A stretch of DNA of 64,000 nucleotides from Ditibartonella choladocola (GCF_002007565.1 NZ_CP015625.1:1674001-1738000); one strand, 5' to 3'; numbered from the stretch's first letter, positions 44,539-56,442 are shown. Notes: a model not told the origin generated them from the letters alone. Numbers and translations: made by a program.

Positions 44539-46878
44539 ATGACTTCACAAATAATCAAATCGGCATCGTTGGGATTTCCCCGCATGGGTGCCAGACGGGA
44601 ACTGAAAACAGCTCTCGAACAGTTCTGGAAAGGCAATATTTCCAAGGATGACTTGTTAAAAACCGCCGCTGATTTAAGAAAAAGGCATTGGAAACTGCAA
44701 AAAGACAAAGGAATTGACGTTATACCGTCGAATGATTTTTCTTTGTATGACCATGTCCTTGATACAGCTATTATGGTTGGCGCCATTCCTGCCGAATATA
44801 AGGCGAATGGCGAAAATAATGATATTTTGAAAACCTATTTTGCGATGGCACGTGGCCGCGAAGGCAACAATGATTGCGGGTGCGGAAACCATCACATTGA
44901 CAGTAACATAAAGGCACTGGAAATGACAAAGTGGTTTGATACGAATTATCATTATATCGTACCTGAAATAAATGCCAAACAAAGCTTCAAGCTCCAATCG
45001 GAGAAACTTATAACAGAGTTTCTCGAAGCAAAGGCTGAAGGCATTGTGACAAGGCCGGTTCTTCTGGGACCCGTAACTTTTCTATTGCTCGCGAAATGCC
45101 GTGAAGATGACATTGAACCATTATCATTGCTCTCCCGACTCCTGCCGGTTTATCAGGATGTTCTGGCGCAGTTGAAATCTGTCGGTTGTCCTTGGGTGCA
45201 AATGGATGAACCTATCCTCGTGACTGCACTCAGTGCCAATCAGAAATCTGCCTTTGACTATGCTTATAAAATTCTTGGCGACGCAGAAAAATTCCCTCGC
45301 ATAATGCTGACCAGTTATTTTGGAGATGTCGGAGATAACCTTAAAACTGTTTTGTCTTTGCCCGTTAAGGGCTATCACATTGATCTTGTTCGCGGAAAAA
45401 AACAGCTTGATGCCTTTGTCTCGCATATCCGGCCTGAACAAACGCTTTCGCTCGGTGTCATTGACGGGCGTAACATCTGGCGCAGCGATCTTAATGCTTT
45501 GATTGACCGACTCAAACCGGTTGTTGAAAAACTGGGAACAGAGCGCATCCAGATTGCCACATCCTGTTCGCTACTTCATGTTCCGATCGATCTTAATCTT
45601 GAAGTCAATCTCGATGACGAGTTGAAATCATGGCTTTCCTTTGCCAGCCAGAAACTTGATGAACTCCATATTCTTTGTCAGGCATTATCGGGCAATGCGG
45701 CCGCTGTCACCGGAAGGCTCGCCGCCAATAAAGCTGCATTAAACGGAAGAAAATCATCAAAACGCATCCGCAATAACCTTGTTCAAAAACAGCTTGAAAA
45801 TGTCAAAAAAGATAGAGCGCGGCGCGCATCTCCCTACTCGACAAGGCACGAAAAACAAAAAGCCATTCTGAATTTGCCTCTTTTTCCAACGACAACAATC
45901 GGATCCTTTCCCCAATCGCCTGATGTTCGCAAAGCCCGTTCCGATTATACAAAGGGAATAATTGATAAAACAACTTACGAGAGCTTTATTACCAAGCGGA
46001 TAGGCGAAGCGATCAAGTGGCAGGAAGAGGTAGGGCTTGATGTTCTCGTGCATGGTGAATTTGAACGCAACGACATGGTTCAATATTTTGGCGAACAATT
46101 GGAAGGCTTTGCTTTTACCAGACACGGTTGGGTACAAAGTTATGGCTCCCGTTGCGTCCGTCCCCCTATCATTTTCGGGGATGTTTCCCGACCGAGGCCG
46201 ATGACAGTCAAATGGTGGCAAGTCGCACAATCGTTTACCTCGAAGATTGTCAAAGGCATGTTGACGGGGCCTGTTACCATTCTAAATTGGTCATTCGTCC
46301 GCGACGATCAACCGCGAGAAGATACATGTCGGCAAATTGCCTTGGCAATTCGCAATGAAGTTGAAGATCTTGAAAAGGCTGGTGCCAAAATAATCCAGAT
46401 TGATGAGGCAGCGCTACGGGAAGGATTGCCGTTCAAAGAAAAGGATAAAGCCTATTATCTTGAATGGGCAGTTGAATGCTTTCGCTTAACTCAAAGTACG
46501 GTGAAAGACACGACAGAAATCCATACCCATATGTGCTATTCCGAGTTCAATGACATCATTACCGCAATTGCCGATATGGATGCGGATGTTATCTCTATTG
46601 AAACTTCACGCTCCAAAATGGAGCTTCTCGATGTCTTCAAGCAATTCAAATATCCCAATGAAATCGGTCCCGGTGTCTATGACATCCATTCGCCACGGGT
46701 TCCTTCGACAGAAGAAATCCTTGAGCTTCTCGGATATGCGCTGCAACGTTTGGAAGCCAAACAGCTTTGGGTCAATCCCGATTGCGGCTTAAAGACGCGC
46801 CAATGGGAGGAAGTGAAGCCCGCCATCGCAAATATGGTTGCCGCTGCCAAAACGTTGAGAAAGACTGTTAGCGTTTAA
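44539..46878 (+). CDS. metE: Cobalamin-independent methionine synthase
   Basis: Transfers a methyl group from 5-methyltetrahydropteroyl-triglutamate to homocysteine without B12. The 779-residue protein has two related barrels. The N-terminal one has SASLGFPRMGARRELKTALEQFWKG; the C-terminal one has FPTTTIGSFPQSPDVR, VLVHGEFERNDMVQYF and the zinc ligands in THMCYSEF (His, Cys), DADVISIETSRSKMELL and NPDCGLKTR (Cys). The start at 44539 (MTSQIIKS) has AAGGG upstream; a longer frame would run into the riboswitch. A short insert GNNDCGCGNHH (about residue 115) is slightly unusual. It is controlled by the cobalamin riboswitch. Confidence 0.97.
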   Translation: MTSQIIKSASLGFPRMGARRELKTALEQFWKGNISKDDLLKTAADLRKRHWKLQKDKGIDVIPSNDFSLYDHVLDTAIMVGAIPAEYKANGENNDILKTYFAMARGREGNNDCGCGNHHIDSNIKALEMTKWFDTNYHYIVPEINAKQSFKLQSEKLITEFLEAKAEGIVTRPVLLGPVTFLLLAKCREDDIEPLSLLSRLLPVYQDVLAQLKSVGCPWVQMDEPILVTALSANQKSAFDYAYKILGDAEKFPRIMLTSYFGDVGDNLKTVLSLPVKGYHIDLVRGKKQLDAFVSHIRPEQTLSLGVIDGRNIWRSDLNALIDRLKPVVEKLGTERIQIATSCSLLHVPIDLNLEVNLDDELKSWLSFASQKLDELHILCQALSGNAAAVTGRLAANKAALNGRKSSKRIRNNLVQKQLENVKKDRARRASPYSTRHEKQKAILNLPLFPTTTIGSFPQSPDVRKARSDYTKGIIDKTTYESFITKRIGEAIKWQEEVGLDVLVHGEFERNDMVQYFGEQLEGFAFTRHGWVQSYGSRCVRPPIIFGDVSRPRPMTVKWWQVAQSFTSKIVKGMLTGPVTILNWSFVRDDQPREDTCRQIALAIRNEVEDLEKAGAKIIQIDEAALREGLPFKEKDKAYYLEWAVECFRLTQSTVKDTTEIHTHMCYSEFNDIITAIADMDADVISIETSRSKMELLDVFKQFKYPNEIGPGVYDIHSPRVPSTEEILELLGYALQRLEAKQLWVNPDCGLKTRQWEEVKPAIANMVAAAKTLRKTVSV

Positions 46879-46891
46879 TAGGAAGCACAAA

Positions 46892-46923
46892 AAGGTTTGG
46901 CACTTCGGGTAATCCCAAGCCTT
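46892..46923 (+). terminator. Terminator-like hairpin after metE
   Basis: AAGGTTTGG (46892-46900) pairs with CCAAGCCTT (46915-46923), with one G-U pair, around a 14-base loop, 14 bp past the metE stop. The U tract is poor. Confidence 0.5.
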
Positions 46924-46931
46924 AAACCATG

Positions 46932-47245
46932 TCAGTCTATGTATTTAAAAATATAGGAGCACCGATCCAATCGGACCGGTGTTCCGGCTTTTATTTGGAA
47001 CGTTGTAGAAACAAACACACATTTCCGCATTGTGTCTTTGGAGCACCCCATCCTTTGGACTGCCCATCCAATGGCTTCGACCTTGATTGTTTGATCTGTC
47101 AGACCTGCAACAATAGGACCGTGTCCGAAATACCGGACATCTGCGTCAAGCACTTCGGCGCAAAATGTCTTTGCCAAGTTCATCACGTTCAGCATCGGCT
47201 ACAATCTTGCGCAGATTGATGTTGCAAATAAAAAGTTTTTCAATT
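46932..47245 (-). pseudogene. Possible decayed gene downstream of the phzF-like gene
   Basis: The minus-strand frame 47195-46932 contains a protein-like stretch (EVLDADVRYFGHGPIVAGLTDQ... KAGTPVRLD). An adjacent frame upstream reads ICNINLRKIVADAERDELGKD, and the two could join by a frameshift near 47160. I do not recognise a family, and there is no good start, so this is a tentative remnant. It accounts for most of the 546-bp gap after metE. Confidence 0.3.
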
Positions 47246-47424
47246 GCGCAACAAGAGTTTCTGACAGATGGCCATAGCTTCGGCAAGAATGGCTCGGGGT
47301 TTCAGTTTACAGGAAAAATGTTTTTTAAAAACAATCGAGCTGAAGTCATACAAACTGAAAGCAGCTTTCAAGCGGGAGACAGGTTCCAGACCACTATTAT
47401 AATGGCAGGAAAGGAGGCATATGA

Positions 47425-48339
47425 TCACGGAAATATATGGCCTTCAGCATATTTGACAGCCTTGCCGCCAATGCGAGCAGAAACGAGTTTTCCATTTTCC
47501 ACATACCATTCGAGCCGGATTTTCGATACCCGCATCATTTCCATACCCTGTTCGAGCCAAATATTTTTCTTGCCATCCAACGGGTTATCAAATTGCTGGA
47601 CGACACCGCAAAAGGCCGACGCAGCGGAGCCGGTAGCAGCATCTTCCGTGCCGTCAGGGCGGAACATGCGCACATGAAAAGCGCTCTGGAAAAGCCTTGT
47701 TTCCCGACTATAGAGGTAGAATGACGGAGTTTTCACATTCAGCCTGTCAAAATTTTGCGCAATATAAACAGGATCAGGCAGTGCACTGGCAACCGTTTTA
47801 AGATTGCGAAGAGGAACAAAGAAAAATGGTACGCCGGCTGTCCAAAGAGAGGGAATGTGGTTTTCAAAACCTATTTCCTTGCTTTCGAGACCGAAGGCGG
47901 CTGCAAAAATTTCTTTGGGAATGTCAAGCGGGAGCTGTTCGGGGAGTTTGGGCAGGTCGAATTCGGCAAAAGCTGCTTTTTCACTCAAATCAACCACTGC
48001 ACGGATAATTCCGACTTTTTCCTCAAGAATAATAAGTGAATCATTGCGGCCATTGTTTTTTATATTTTTCCGTGCAAGAGACACGGCGGCTCCGACAGTC
48101 GGATGACCGGCAAATGACATTTCTCCATCAGGTTTGAAAATTCGCAAATTGGCGACATGTTTTTCATCTTTCGGCGGATTGACGAAAACAGTTTCCGACA
48201 AATTGAATTCACGCGCGATAGACTGCATCTGCTCATCTGTCAAACCGGCCGCTTCGTGAACGATTGCCACCGGATTTCCCGATAGAACCGTGTCACTGAA
48301 CACGTCGTAAATTTCAAAAAAACGGCCTTTATCCTCCAC
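47425..48339 (-). CDS. PhzF-family isomerase-like protein
   Basis: A 304-residue protein of the phenazine-biosynthesis PhzF family (diaminopimelate-epimerase fold). Characteristic are FFEIYDVFSDTVLSGNPVAIV, the acidic residue in NLSETVFV (the PhzF catalytic Glu position), RIFKPDGEMSFAGHPTVGAA and RMFRPDGTEDAATGSAASAFCG. Most members are not in phenazine pathways and their substrates are unknown; there are no other phz genes here. The start is GTG at 48339, with AGAGGA nine bases upstream. Confidence 0.88.
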   Translation of the reverse strand: MEDKGRFFEIYDVFSDTVLSGNPVAIVHEAAGLTDEQMQSIAREFNLSETVFVNPPKDEKHVANLRIFKPDGEMSFAGHPTVGAAVSLARKNIKNNGRNDSLIILEEKVGIIRAVVDLSEKAAFAEFDLPKLPEQLPLDIPKEIFAAAFGLESKEIGFENHIPSLWTAGVPFFFVPLRNLKTVASALPDPVYIAQNFDRLNVKTPSFYLYSRETRLFQSAFHVRMFRPDGTEDAATGSAASAFCGVVQQFDNPLDGKKNIWLEQGMEMMRVSKIRLEWYVENGKLVSARIGGKAVKYAEGHIFP

Positions 48340-48551
48340 CCTGACAAATCCTCTTTCAATGCAGATCCACGATATTGAAACCTTATCCTGTTTATGATTA
48401 GGACGAAACAGATCGACCTGTAAAGTTTCTTTATATCAAAAAAGAAAGGATGCAGCCACCCGACTGCATCCCGATCTTCTATTATCAGCATTTTGCGACA
48501 AAATCCGTCAGCCGACAGAATTTCGTTCAGCCGCTTTGAAATTTAAAAAAA

Positions 48552-49046
48552 TTACTTGCTGTCAGCGTTCAAAACCAGCTTGGAAACGCCGACGGCAATA
48601 TTGGCTCCCTCATGAGCTTCAACACTCACCGGCTGCAATGAGAAAGCCTTGTTATCGCCAACGAGTAAATTGGCTCCGCCGCCAACTCCGGCTGCCACAT
48701 CAACACCTACGCCTTCATATTTGCCGACAAGAATTCCAGCCTTATATGCATCTTTACTTGCTGCCAAAACCATCCACGACAATTGGCCGGCGCCGGCTTT
48801 ACCAATATCAATGCCGAGTTGTTCGATCTTGCCGACATATTTGTCGGTTTGTGCGCCTTTGTCATTCGGTTGGAAAACGCAAGTCAATTTTTCAGTCGCT
48901 TTGAAAATATGTCCCTCAGCGCCTTGTCCGGTACATACAAGCATACCGACTGTAACCTTATCATCGGCAGATGCGCTATTGATGCTCAAAATAGCACTTC
49001 CGGCAGCAACCCCGGCAATAACAATATTTCTTAAAAAATGTGACAT
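48552..49046 (-). CDS. DUF992 family secreted protein
   Basis: A 164-residue exported protein of a family found mainly in Rhizobiales. It has a signal peptide (cleavage after NSASA, near residue 27), then the DUF992 pattern VGMLVCTGQGAEGHIF, KLTCVFQP, YVGKIEQLGIDIGKAGAGQLSWMVLA and a glycine-rich VGVDVAAGVGGGANLLVG. Function is unknown; it is likely periplasmic or outer-membrane associated. AAGGA nine bases before ATG 49046 supports this start. Confidence 0.88.
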   Translation of the reverse strand: MSHFLRNIVIAGVAAGSAILSINSASADDKVTVGMLVCTGQGAEGHIFKATEKLTCVFQPNDKGAQTDKYVGKIEQLGIDIGKAGAGQLSWMVLAASKDAYKAGILVGKYEGVGVDVAAGVGGGANLLVGDNKAFSLQPVSVEAHEGANIAVGVSKLVLNADSK

Positions 49047-49208
49047 TATGATTGTTCCTTCTCTACTAACTTTTCTCAATTTGGCGTATATTATAGAAAA
49101 TACAAGTCAGCCTCTGCAAAGTTTTGCAAAGTAGAATTGAATTCTTATTACTTTCGATATGAAAAGTGATCGGAATTACCAGTCTTGCTGAAGAGTTTAT
49201 AAATTTAA

Positions 49209-49562
49209 ATGAGAAAGCCCATGTTTTGCCGCTTGCAAAAATCGTTTGTTTTACCAATCCTTGCAACAATAATCTTTCCAGTGCCGGTTCAGGCTGTCGA
49301 ACTCAACAACCCTCTCGCACCAATTGCCCGCCCTCAGAATGCCCCTCTGCCTCACGCCCATTATGGAGTACCAAGACCGAACCGCAATTATAAACCGGAA
49401 CAGACAAATCCCGGTGGGCCAACATATAAATTGGATACCGGCCCCGATATTAACCATCAACAATGGTGTAGCGACCGTTATAGAAGTTATCGTTCGTCAG
49501 ACGATACTTATATCGATCGCGGTGGTGTGCGACAAACTTGCAAATCGCCTTTCCCTAAATAA
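49209..49562 (+). CDS. BA14K-family surface protein
   Basis: A 117-residue protein with a signal peptide (FVLPILATIIFPVPVQA) and the BA14K signature at the C-terminus: HQQWCSDRYRSYRSSDDTYIDRGGVRQTC. The family is named for a 14-kDa Brucella immunoreactive protein with lectin-like activity and is typical of Rhizobiales. The region between (residues 32-80) is Pro/Asn-rich. It is divergent from the DUF992 gene and shares the 160-bp gap. Confidence 0.88.
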   Translation: MRKPMFCRLQKSFVLPILATIIFPVPVQAVELNNPLAPIARPQNAPLPHAHYGVPRPNRNYKPEQTNPGGPTYKLDTGPDINHQQWCSDRYRSYRSSDDTYIDRGGVRQTCKSPFPK

Positions 49563-50021
49563 AACATTTTTATAAACGGGACGCGCTTTCATAGTCGATC
49601 TATCCGGCGGTTGATCGTTAATCTATCCGCCGCGCAAGATCATCGTCATAAAAATAAATGATATTTTTGCTCGTCTGCCAAACTCGATCAAACGGCAATT
49701 GCAAAAGAAGCGCGCCACGTCGACCGCACTACCCTTCTTTAAAATAGGAATCAGGAAAAATCTTTCGTCGCAATAAGCCGGACTTTTCCGGTTTTACTTT
49801 AATCATTCGCCTGTCGATTATGTCCGGTAAAATTCCCAGTCAAACCGGATAATCTTTGGCCGACATTACAAATTGATACCAGAGTTTCCAGAAGCCGAAA
49901 ATGAAACAACTGACAGAACGGTTCAAAAACAAACATAATGTCACAGTGTTTCAGCCCGTGCGTTGATCGCAAGTTAAAAGACGATTATCGCAATTGTTGA
50001 TTTCCTATATGATACAAAAAG
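49563..50021. other. Intergenic region between the BA14K gene and ilvC
   Basis: About 460 bp without a supported gene. A loose inverted pair GGCGG/CCGCC around 49607-49632 may help end transcription of the BA14K gene. Confidence 0.5.
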
Positions 50022-50050
50022 AAAAAGGGCTGACATTGCCAGCCCTTTTT
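50022..50050 (-). terminator. Rho-independent terminator (bidirectional) after ilvC
   Basis: AAAAAGGGCTG (50022-50032) and CAGCCCTTTTT (50040-50050) form a perfect stem with a 7-base loop. The A and T runs on both sides allow function in both directions. It lies about 30 bp past the ilvC stop. Confidence 0.88.
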
Positions 50051-50078
50051 CAAAAATTCGGATTACAAAAACGCGCGA

Positions 50079-51796
<1,718 letters not shown>

Positions 51797-51812
51797 CTTT
51801 TCTCAGTACCGT

Positions 51813-51822
51813 ACCGTACGGT
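51813..51822. promoter_or_regulatory. Palindromic operator before the TetR/ilvC unit
   Basis: ACCGTACGGT is a perfect 10-bp palindrome, preceded by an overlapping ACCGT repeat (AGTACCGTACC). It lies 17 bp upstream of the TetR start codon. Confidence 0.6.
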
Positions 51823-52161
51823 TCTTTACCATGCTACGATCACCCCTTAATAGCAAGCGTTATTTTAACAGATATTGTTTTTTAATTGGTAGAAGGCTTT
51901 TTCATTGATGAATTTTTTAACTTGCCATCAATCGTTGGGCAATTTCCTGTTTTTGTCCGCACCGGAACACGGTTGATAATGCGTGCGCGACCACGCCGGT
52001 AAGGCAGATGTGAATAACAAGTTATAGTATAACAGGATAGGCCTGCCCCAGACCCGCAATAACGGGTTGAGCCATGATTACCCCGATTATTGCATTTTGC
52101 CGGTCAAACTTCATCGACATTTGCGATAGTATGGCCGACGTTCGCGATCCTGTTTACCTCA
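51823..52161. other. Intergenic region between tetR and kup
   Basis: About 340 bp with no supported gene. It should hold the promoter of the minus-strand tetR-ilvC unit and the end of kup; I could not identify a clear terminator. Confidence 0.45.
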
Positions 52162-54087
52162 TCAAACAGTAATCTGCGTACCGATTTCAACAACACGACC
52201 GGTTGGAATCTGGAAATATTCTGTTGCATCTGCCGCTGTTCGGGCGAGGAAAATATAGAATTTATCCTGCCACATCGGCATATCCGACTTGGCCGCGGGT
52301 TTGATTGACCGGCGGGAGAGGAAAAATGACGTGGTCATAATATCGAATTTCCAACCAAGCTTGCGACAAATTGCCAAAGCCTTCGGAATATTTGGCTGCT
52401 CCATATAACCGAATGTCAAAGTCACCTGCATAAAGCGTTCGTTAAATTGCGATACTCTGGCCCGATCCACGGCCGGTACACGGGGTGTGGAGGCGGTATT
52501 AACAGTCAATATAACATTGTTTTCGTGCAAAACTTTATAGTGCTTGAGGCTGTGCATCAAAGCACTTGGAGCGCTTTTCGGATCACTGGTCAAAAAGACT
52601 GCTGTTCCCGGCACAATAATCGGTGGTTTTTCCGCCATCTTGTTGACAATAAGATCAAGCGGTACTTCGGCCTTGCGGGTTTTTTTGAACAAATGGCGGC
52701 TGCCACGAACCCATGTCCACATAACGAGGATAACGCTGCAAGCAAGCCCTACAGAGAACCAGCCACCTTCGTGGATTTTGACCACATTGGCACTGAAGAA
52801 AAGAAAATCGAGGCACAGAAATGCAATTGTCGGCACAAGGCATAAAGCAAGACGCCATTTCCAGATCCGCTTCATCACAATGAAAAGAAGCGATGTGGTC
52901 ACGATCATATTGCCGGTGACCGAAATACCATAGGCGGCTGCCAGATTGGATGATTTTTCAAAGCCGATCACAAGACAAATAACGATAACCGCAAGGAGCA
53001 GATTGACCCGCGGCATATAGATTTGCCCCAAATTTTTTTCCGAAGTGTGCAAAATTTCAAGTCGCGGCAAAATATTGAGCTGAACAGCCTGTCGTGCCAG
53101 AGAAAACGCACCTGTGATAACGGCCTGTGAAGCGATGACAGTTGCCATTGTTGCAAGAACGATCATCGGTATAAGCGACCATTCCGGCAACATTTGATAG
53201 AACGGATTTACAGTATTGCGCCCGTGGGAAAGAATGAATGCGCCCTGCCCCAGATAATTGAGCACAAGACACGGAAACACAATCCATAGCCAGGCGGCAA
53301 CAATCGGACGTCGTCCGAAATGTCCAAGATCGGCATAAAGGGCTTCGGCACCGGTGACAGCCAGAAAAACAGCCCCGACGGCTGCAAAAGATGTCGCGGG
53401 ATTGCTGACAATGTATGAGATCGCATACCATGGAAGCAATGATTTCAAAATCGTGAGATCATCAAATATGTGAAAAAGCCCGAAGCCGCCAAGTGCAAGA
53501 AACCAGACCAAAGTGATAGGCCCGAAAACGATAGCAACCTTTCCTGTTCCAAACTTTTGGACAGCAAAAAGTGCAACCAGAATAACAAGTGTCAGTGGCA
53601 CAACAAAAGGTTCAAGGTCGGGGGCCACAACCTCCATACCTTCCACCGCCGAAAGCACCGAAACAGCAGGGGTAATGACGGCGTCACCAAAGAATAGCGA
53701 AGCGCCGAGAATGCCTATTCCCAAAACCCACCCCCCTCTTTTCCGGAAGGTGGAACGGGCAAGTGCCATCAGCGAGAGAATGCCGCCCTCGCCATTATTG
53801 TCGGCGCGCAAAACAAACACGACATATTTGATTGTAACAATCAGCAATAATGCCCAGAATATAAGTGAAATAACCCCGTAAACATCATTTTTTAAAATAT
53901 CATGATTACCTGCACCAGCGCGCAACGCCTCGCGAAATGCATAAATCGGGCTGGTTCCAATATCACCATAGACAACACCGATTGCGCCAATCAAAAGCAG
54001 TAAAAAACTCTCTTTGGAATGGTCATTATTTTCATCGGCTGTTGTTGGATCATCGGTCACAGCGTCAATATCTTGAGAGTCCGCCAT
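52162..54087 (-). CDS. kup: Low-affinity potassium transporter Kup
   Basis: A 641-residue K+/H+ symporter of the KUP/HAK/KT family. The first helix motif LLLIGAIGVVYGDIGTSPIYAFREA is diagnostic, followed by about 11 more helices (to residue 450) and a cytosolic C-terminal domain. Other conserved parts are VLSAVEGMEVVAPDLEPFVVPLT and GAVFLAVTGAEALYADLGHFG. AAAGGA precedes the ATG. It appears to be a single-gene unit upstream of pdxJ on the same strand. Confidence 0.96.
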   Translation of the reverse strand: MADSQDIDAVTDDPTTADENNDHSKESFLLLLIGAIGVVYGDIGTSPIYAFREALRAGAGNHDILKNDVYGVISLIFWALLLIVTIKYVVFVLRADNNGEGGILSLMALARSTFRKRGGWVLGIGILGASLFFGDAVITPAVSVLSAVEGMEVVAPDLEPFVVPLTLVILVALFAVQKFGTGKVAIVFGPITLVWFLALGGFGLFHIFDDLTILKSLLPWYAISYIVSNPATSFAAVGAVFLAVTGAEALYADLGHFGRRPIVAAWLWIVFPCLVLNYLGQGAFILSHGRNTVNPFYQMLPEWSLIPMIVLATMATVIASQAVITGAFSLARQAVQLNILPRLEILHTSEKNLGQIYMPRVNLLLAVIVICLVIGFEKSSNLAAAYGISVTGNMIVTTSLLFIVMKRIWKWRLALCLVPTIAFLCLDFLFFSANVVKIHEGGWFSVGLACSVILVMWTWVRGSRHLFKKTRKAEVPLDLIVNKMAEKPPIIVPGTAVFLTSDPKSAPSALMHSLKHYKVLHENNVILTVNTASTPRVPAVDRARVSQFNERFMQVTLTFGYMEQPNIPKALAICRKLGWKFDIMTTSFFLSRRSIKPAAKSDMPMWQDKFYIFLARTAADATEYFQIPTGRVVEIGTQITV

Positions 54088-54188
54088 AGCGCAATCCTTT
54101 CAGCCGAAATTGTTATCCAGTTGTTGAGGTAGAAGACGGGTAAAAACGACCTTGATCTTACATATTCACCTGATGCCCGTTTGGCCGG

Positions 54189-54926
54189 TTAAATTGCCAA
54201 TGCTCTTTTAAATCTCAGAACAGTTTCTCTCATTCCATGTTCCAGAGCATCCGCAATAAGTCCGTGTCCGATGGAAGTTTCATAAAGCCATGGCACTCTT
54301 TTGACAAGAGGGGGCAAATTGGACACCGTCAAATCATGTCCGGCATTGACGAGAAGCTTCAATTCCTTGGCGCGCTGCGCAACGATTGTTACCGCTTCAA
54401 GGGCTTTTGCCTGTTTTTCATCGCTGTCATAAGCGTCGCCATAAGGACCGGTGTAAATTTCAATACCGTCGGCACCGATGTCTTTGGCGGCTTCAAGCCC
54501 GTCGGCAACAGGATTGACGAACACAATGACACGAATCGACCTTTCTTTCAGCCGGCTGATAACGGGTTTCAAAAATGCGCTATCACGACCAAAATCCCAC
54601 CCATGGTCGGAAGTTGATTGTTGTGGGGAATCGGGAACCAAGGTTATCTGATCGGCATAAAGTTCTGCCATATCCAGAAACGCCTGATCCGGATAACCTT
54701 CTATATTGAATTCCCGATTTGGAAATTCATCGTCAATCAAACGACGTATATCGGGAAGATCGGTAAACCTGATATGCCGCTGGTCAGGACGGGGATGGAC
54801 AGTAAGTCCGTCAGCACTCGCATCCAGCGCTATGCGCCCCATACCGACCACATTCGGCCAAGGCAAATTCCGGCGATTGCGCAACACCGCGATGGCGTTA
54901 AGATTAACCGAAAGTTTTATTGTCAT
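54189..54926 (-). CDS. pdxJ: Pyridoxine 5'-phosphate synthase
   Basis: Condenses 3-amino-2-oxopropyl phosphate with deoxyxylulose 5-phosphate to pyridoxine phosphate (the DXP-dependent B6 pathway). The 245-residue barrel shows [46 protein letters not shown] and [11 protein letters not shown], with the expected catalytic and phosphate-binding residues. The start at 54926 (MTIKLSV) has AGGTG eight bases ahead; a longer frame is unlikely. Confidence 0.95.
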   Translation of the reverse strand: MTIKLSVNLNAIAVLRNRRNLPWPNVVGMGRIALDASADGLTVHPRPDQRHIRFTDLPDIRRLIDDEFPNREFNIEGYPDQAFLDMAELYADQITLVPDSPQQSTSDHGWDFGRDSAFLKPVISRLKERSIRVIVFVNPVADGLEAAKDIGADGIEIYTGPYGDAYDSDEKQAKALEAVTIVAQRAKELKLLVNAGHDLTVSNLPPLVKRVPWLYETSIGHGLIADALEHGMRETVLRFKRALAI

Positions 54927-55031
54927 CGACAGCACCTATCAAGTCCACTTAAAATCTGTAGTATTGAAAACTTCAGACGTTACATAAAATTCTACATATA
55001 ACTTAATTGAGCCACAAGAAAGGGCAAAAGC

Positions 55032-55430
55032 ATGTTACCTGAAGATACAATACCGGTGATCTCCAAGATCAAGACCAACCGCGCCGGTGCAATCGGTTTT
55101 TCCATTAACGGCGTGCTTTTTTCTTCAGATGTGGAAAACCTCTATGGACTTTTTGAAGCGGAGGCAGAAGGCTTTGACTCTATTGATATGATTGTCATTT
55201 TTAAAGAATATGACGGAATCGATTGGGAAAGCCTGTTTAACGAGGATACAGCCAAGCTCAGAGCAGAAGCTTTCAAAAAACTAAGGCGTTATGCCATTGT
55301 CGGCGGCCCTTCCTGGCTCAAACTGGCGGTCGAGTTTTTCCGGCCTTTCGGACGCGTCGAAACAAAATGGTTTGCTTCTGAACACATTAACGATGGCTGG
55401 AATTATATAGATGCAAAGCCGATCGAATGA
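55032..55430 (+). CDS. SpoIIAA-like (STAS-related) protein
   Basis: A 132-residue protein of the SpoIIAA-like family. The pattern NRAGAIGFSINGVLFSSDVENLYGLFEAEAEG followed by KLRRYAIVGGPSWLKLAVEFFRPFGRVETKWF is typical. The family has a STAS-like fold and may bind lipophilic ligands, but its role is not established. AAAGGGC precedes the ATG. It is divergent from pdxJ. Confidence 0.85.
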   Translation: MLPEDTIPVISKIKTNRAGAIGFSINGVLFSSDVENLYGLFEAEAEGFDSIDMIVIFKEYDGIDWESLFNEDTAKLRAEAFKKLRRYAIVGGPSWLKLAVEFFRPFGRVETKWFASEHINDGWNYIDAKPIE

Positions 55431-56426
55431 GATAAGCAGTTTCGATTGACTGATTCCATAGAGCTTTGAAACGACAATTAAAACCGGCTTGCTGGCAGTT
55501 TTTCAGTTTAACTTGCCACCGGTTCTTCGGTAAAAATCGACACAATATTCCATTCATTGTTCGTGTATATCGGGCGATAATTGCCGTTTTACCCGTGATC
55601 GATTGTGTGCAATCGACAAATTTATCACGTTCCTTTGGAATTTATCACGTTCCTTTGGAAGCGTTTTCATAACCCTTTGGCAAAGCTACCGTGGTTCATA
55701 TTTTTTAAAATCGGTTTTCAAAAGCAATTCTGCCATTCGAGCGTTTTAAACTCTATTTTCAAAAATCATATTCCCGCTTCCGGAGAGCACACAAAAATTC
55801 GTTTCCCCTATTGGCGACATTTTAATTTTTTAAAAGAATAAGGGTGAGACAAACGGTTTCACTGCCAAGGGGCCAACAATCGCAATCGGCCGCACTTTCT
55901 TGCCTCCATCGGACTTTTCCGATAACGAATTTCACACGAAAGAGATGAATTGCCAACAGGCTTTCAGCATAAGCATATCGCCGATAACTCCACTCAAATC
56001 ACCAATTTCGCTCAAATCACCTTCTCGAACCATCTCCCGACTTATCCGTTTCCATTGCAACTTTTGCCGGAATAAAGATGCAATAATTGCGCTATCCGGT
56101 TCAGACAACAAAGGAATAATGAGAGGCGTCTACCAATCCCGAATAATCCTGTGCGGATTCGGCTGGCCTCATTGACGAGCCCTTCAACTAACCTGCTTTT
56201 TTATCCCCCCTCAAAAAGCCGGATTGGCGCTCAAATTTGCCAATTCAATTTATAATAGAATAATAGCCCTTATAATTCAAAATGTTCCTGATATTTTTTA
56301 AATTATCAGTTGAAGATATTGTTATAGCTTTCATCTTTTTACGAAAAAAATTTTTTGATTTTTGTTAAAATTATCAACTGTTAAGGCACTAATTTCAGCA
56401 AATGAACTTGCGAAACAATAGTCTCT
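55431..56426. other. Long intergenic region upstream of dctA
   Basis: About 1 kb. Several open frames of 60-90 codons have no ribosome site and low-complexity, Phe/Ile-rich translations, so I call none. A 20-bp perfect duplication and a pair of CTCAAATCACC copies (55993, 56011) are present. The stretch 56210-56400 is strongly AT-rich and could hold sites for an enhancer-binding protein acting on the sigma-54 promoter. Confidence 0.5.
55621..55660. repeat. Perfect 20-bp tandem duplication
   Basis: TTTATCACGTTCCTTTGGAA occurs at 55621-55640 and again at 55641-55660 with no mismatch, indicating a recent duplication. Confidence 0.95.
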
Positions 56427-56442
56427 TGGCATATGAATTGCT
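56427..56442 (+). promoter_or_regulatory. Sigma-54 (RpoN) type -24/-12 promoter of dctA
   Basis: TGGCATATGAATTGCT has GG at 56428-56429 and GC at 56440-56441, the exact spacing of the TGGCAC-N5-TTGC consensus, matching all the key positions except the sixth base. It lies about 90 bp upstream of the dctA start. Rhizobial dctA genes are known to be activated by DctD with RpoN. Confidence 0.75.

Noticed and set aside
55466..56175. Three plus-strand frames upstream of dctA
   Set aside because: Translations are Phe/Ile/His-rich with no domain, one includes the 20-bp duplication, and none has a ribosome site.
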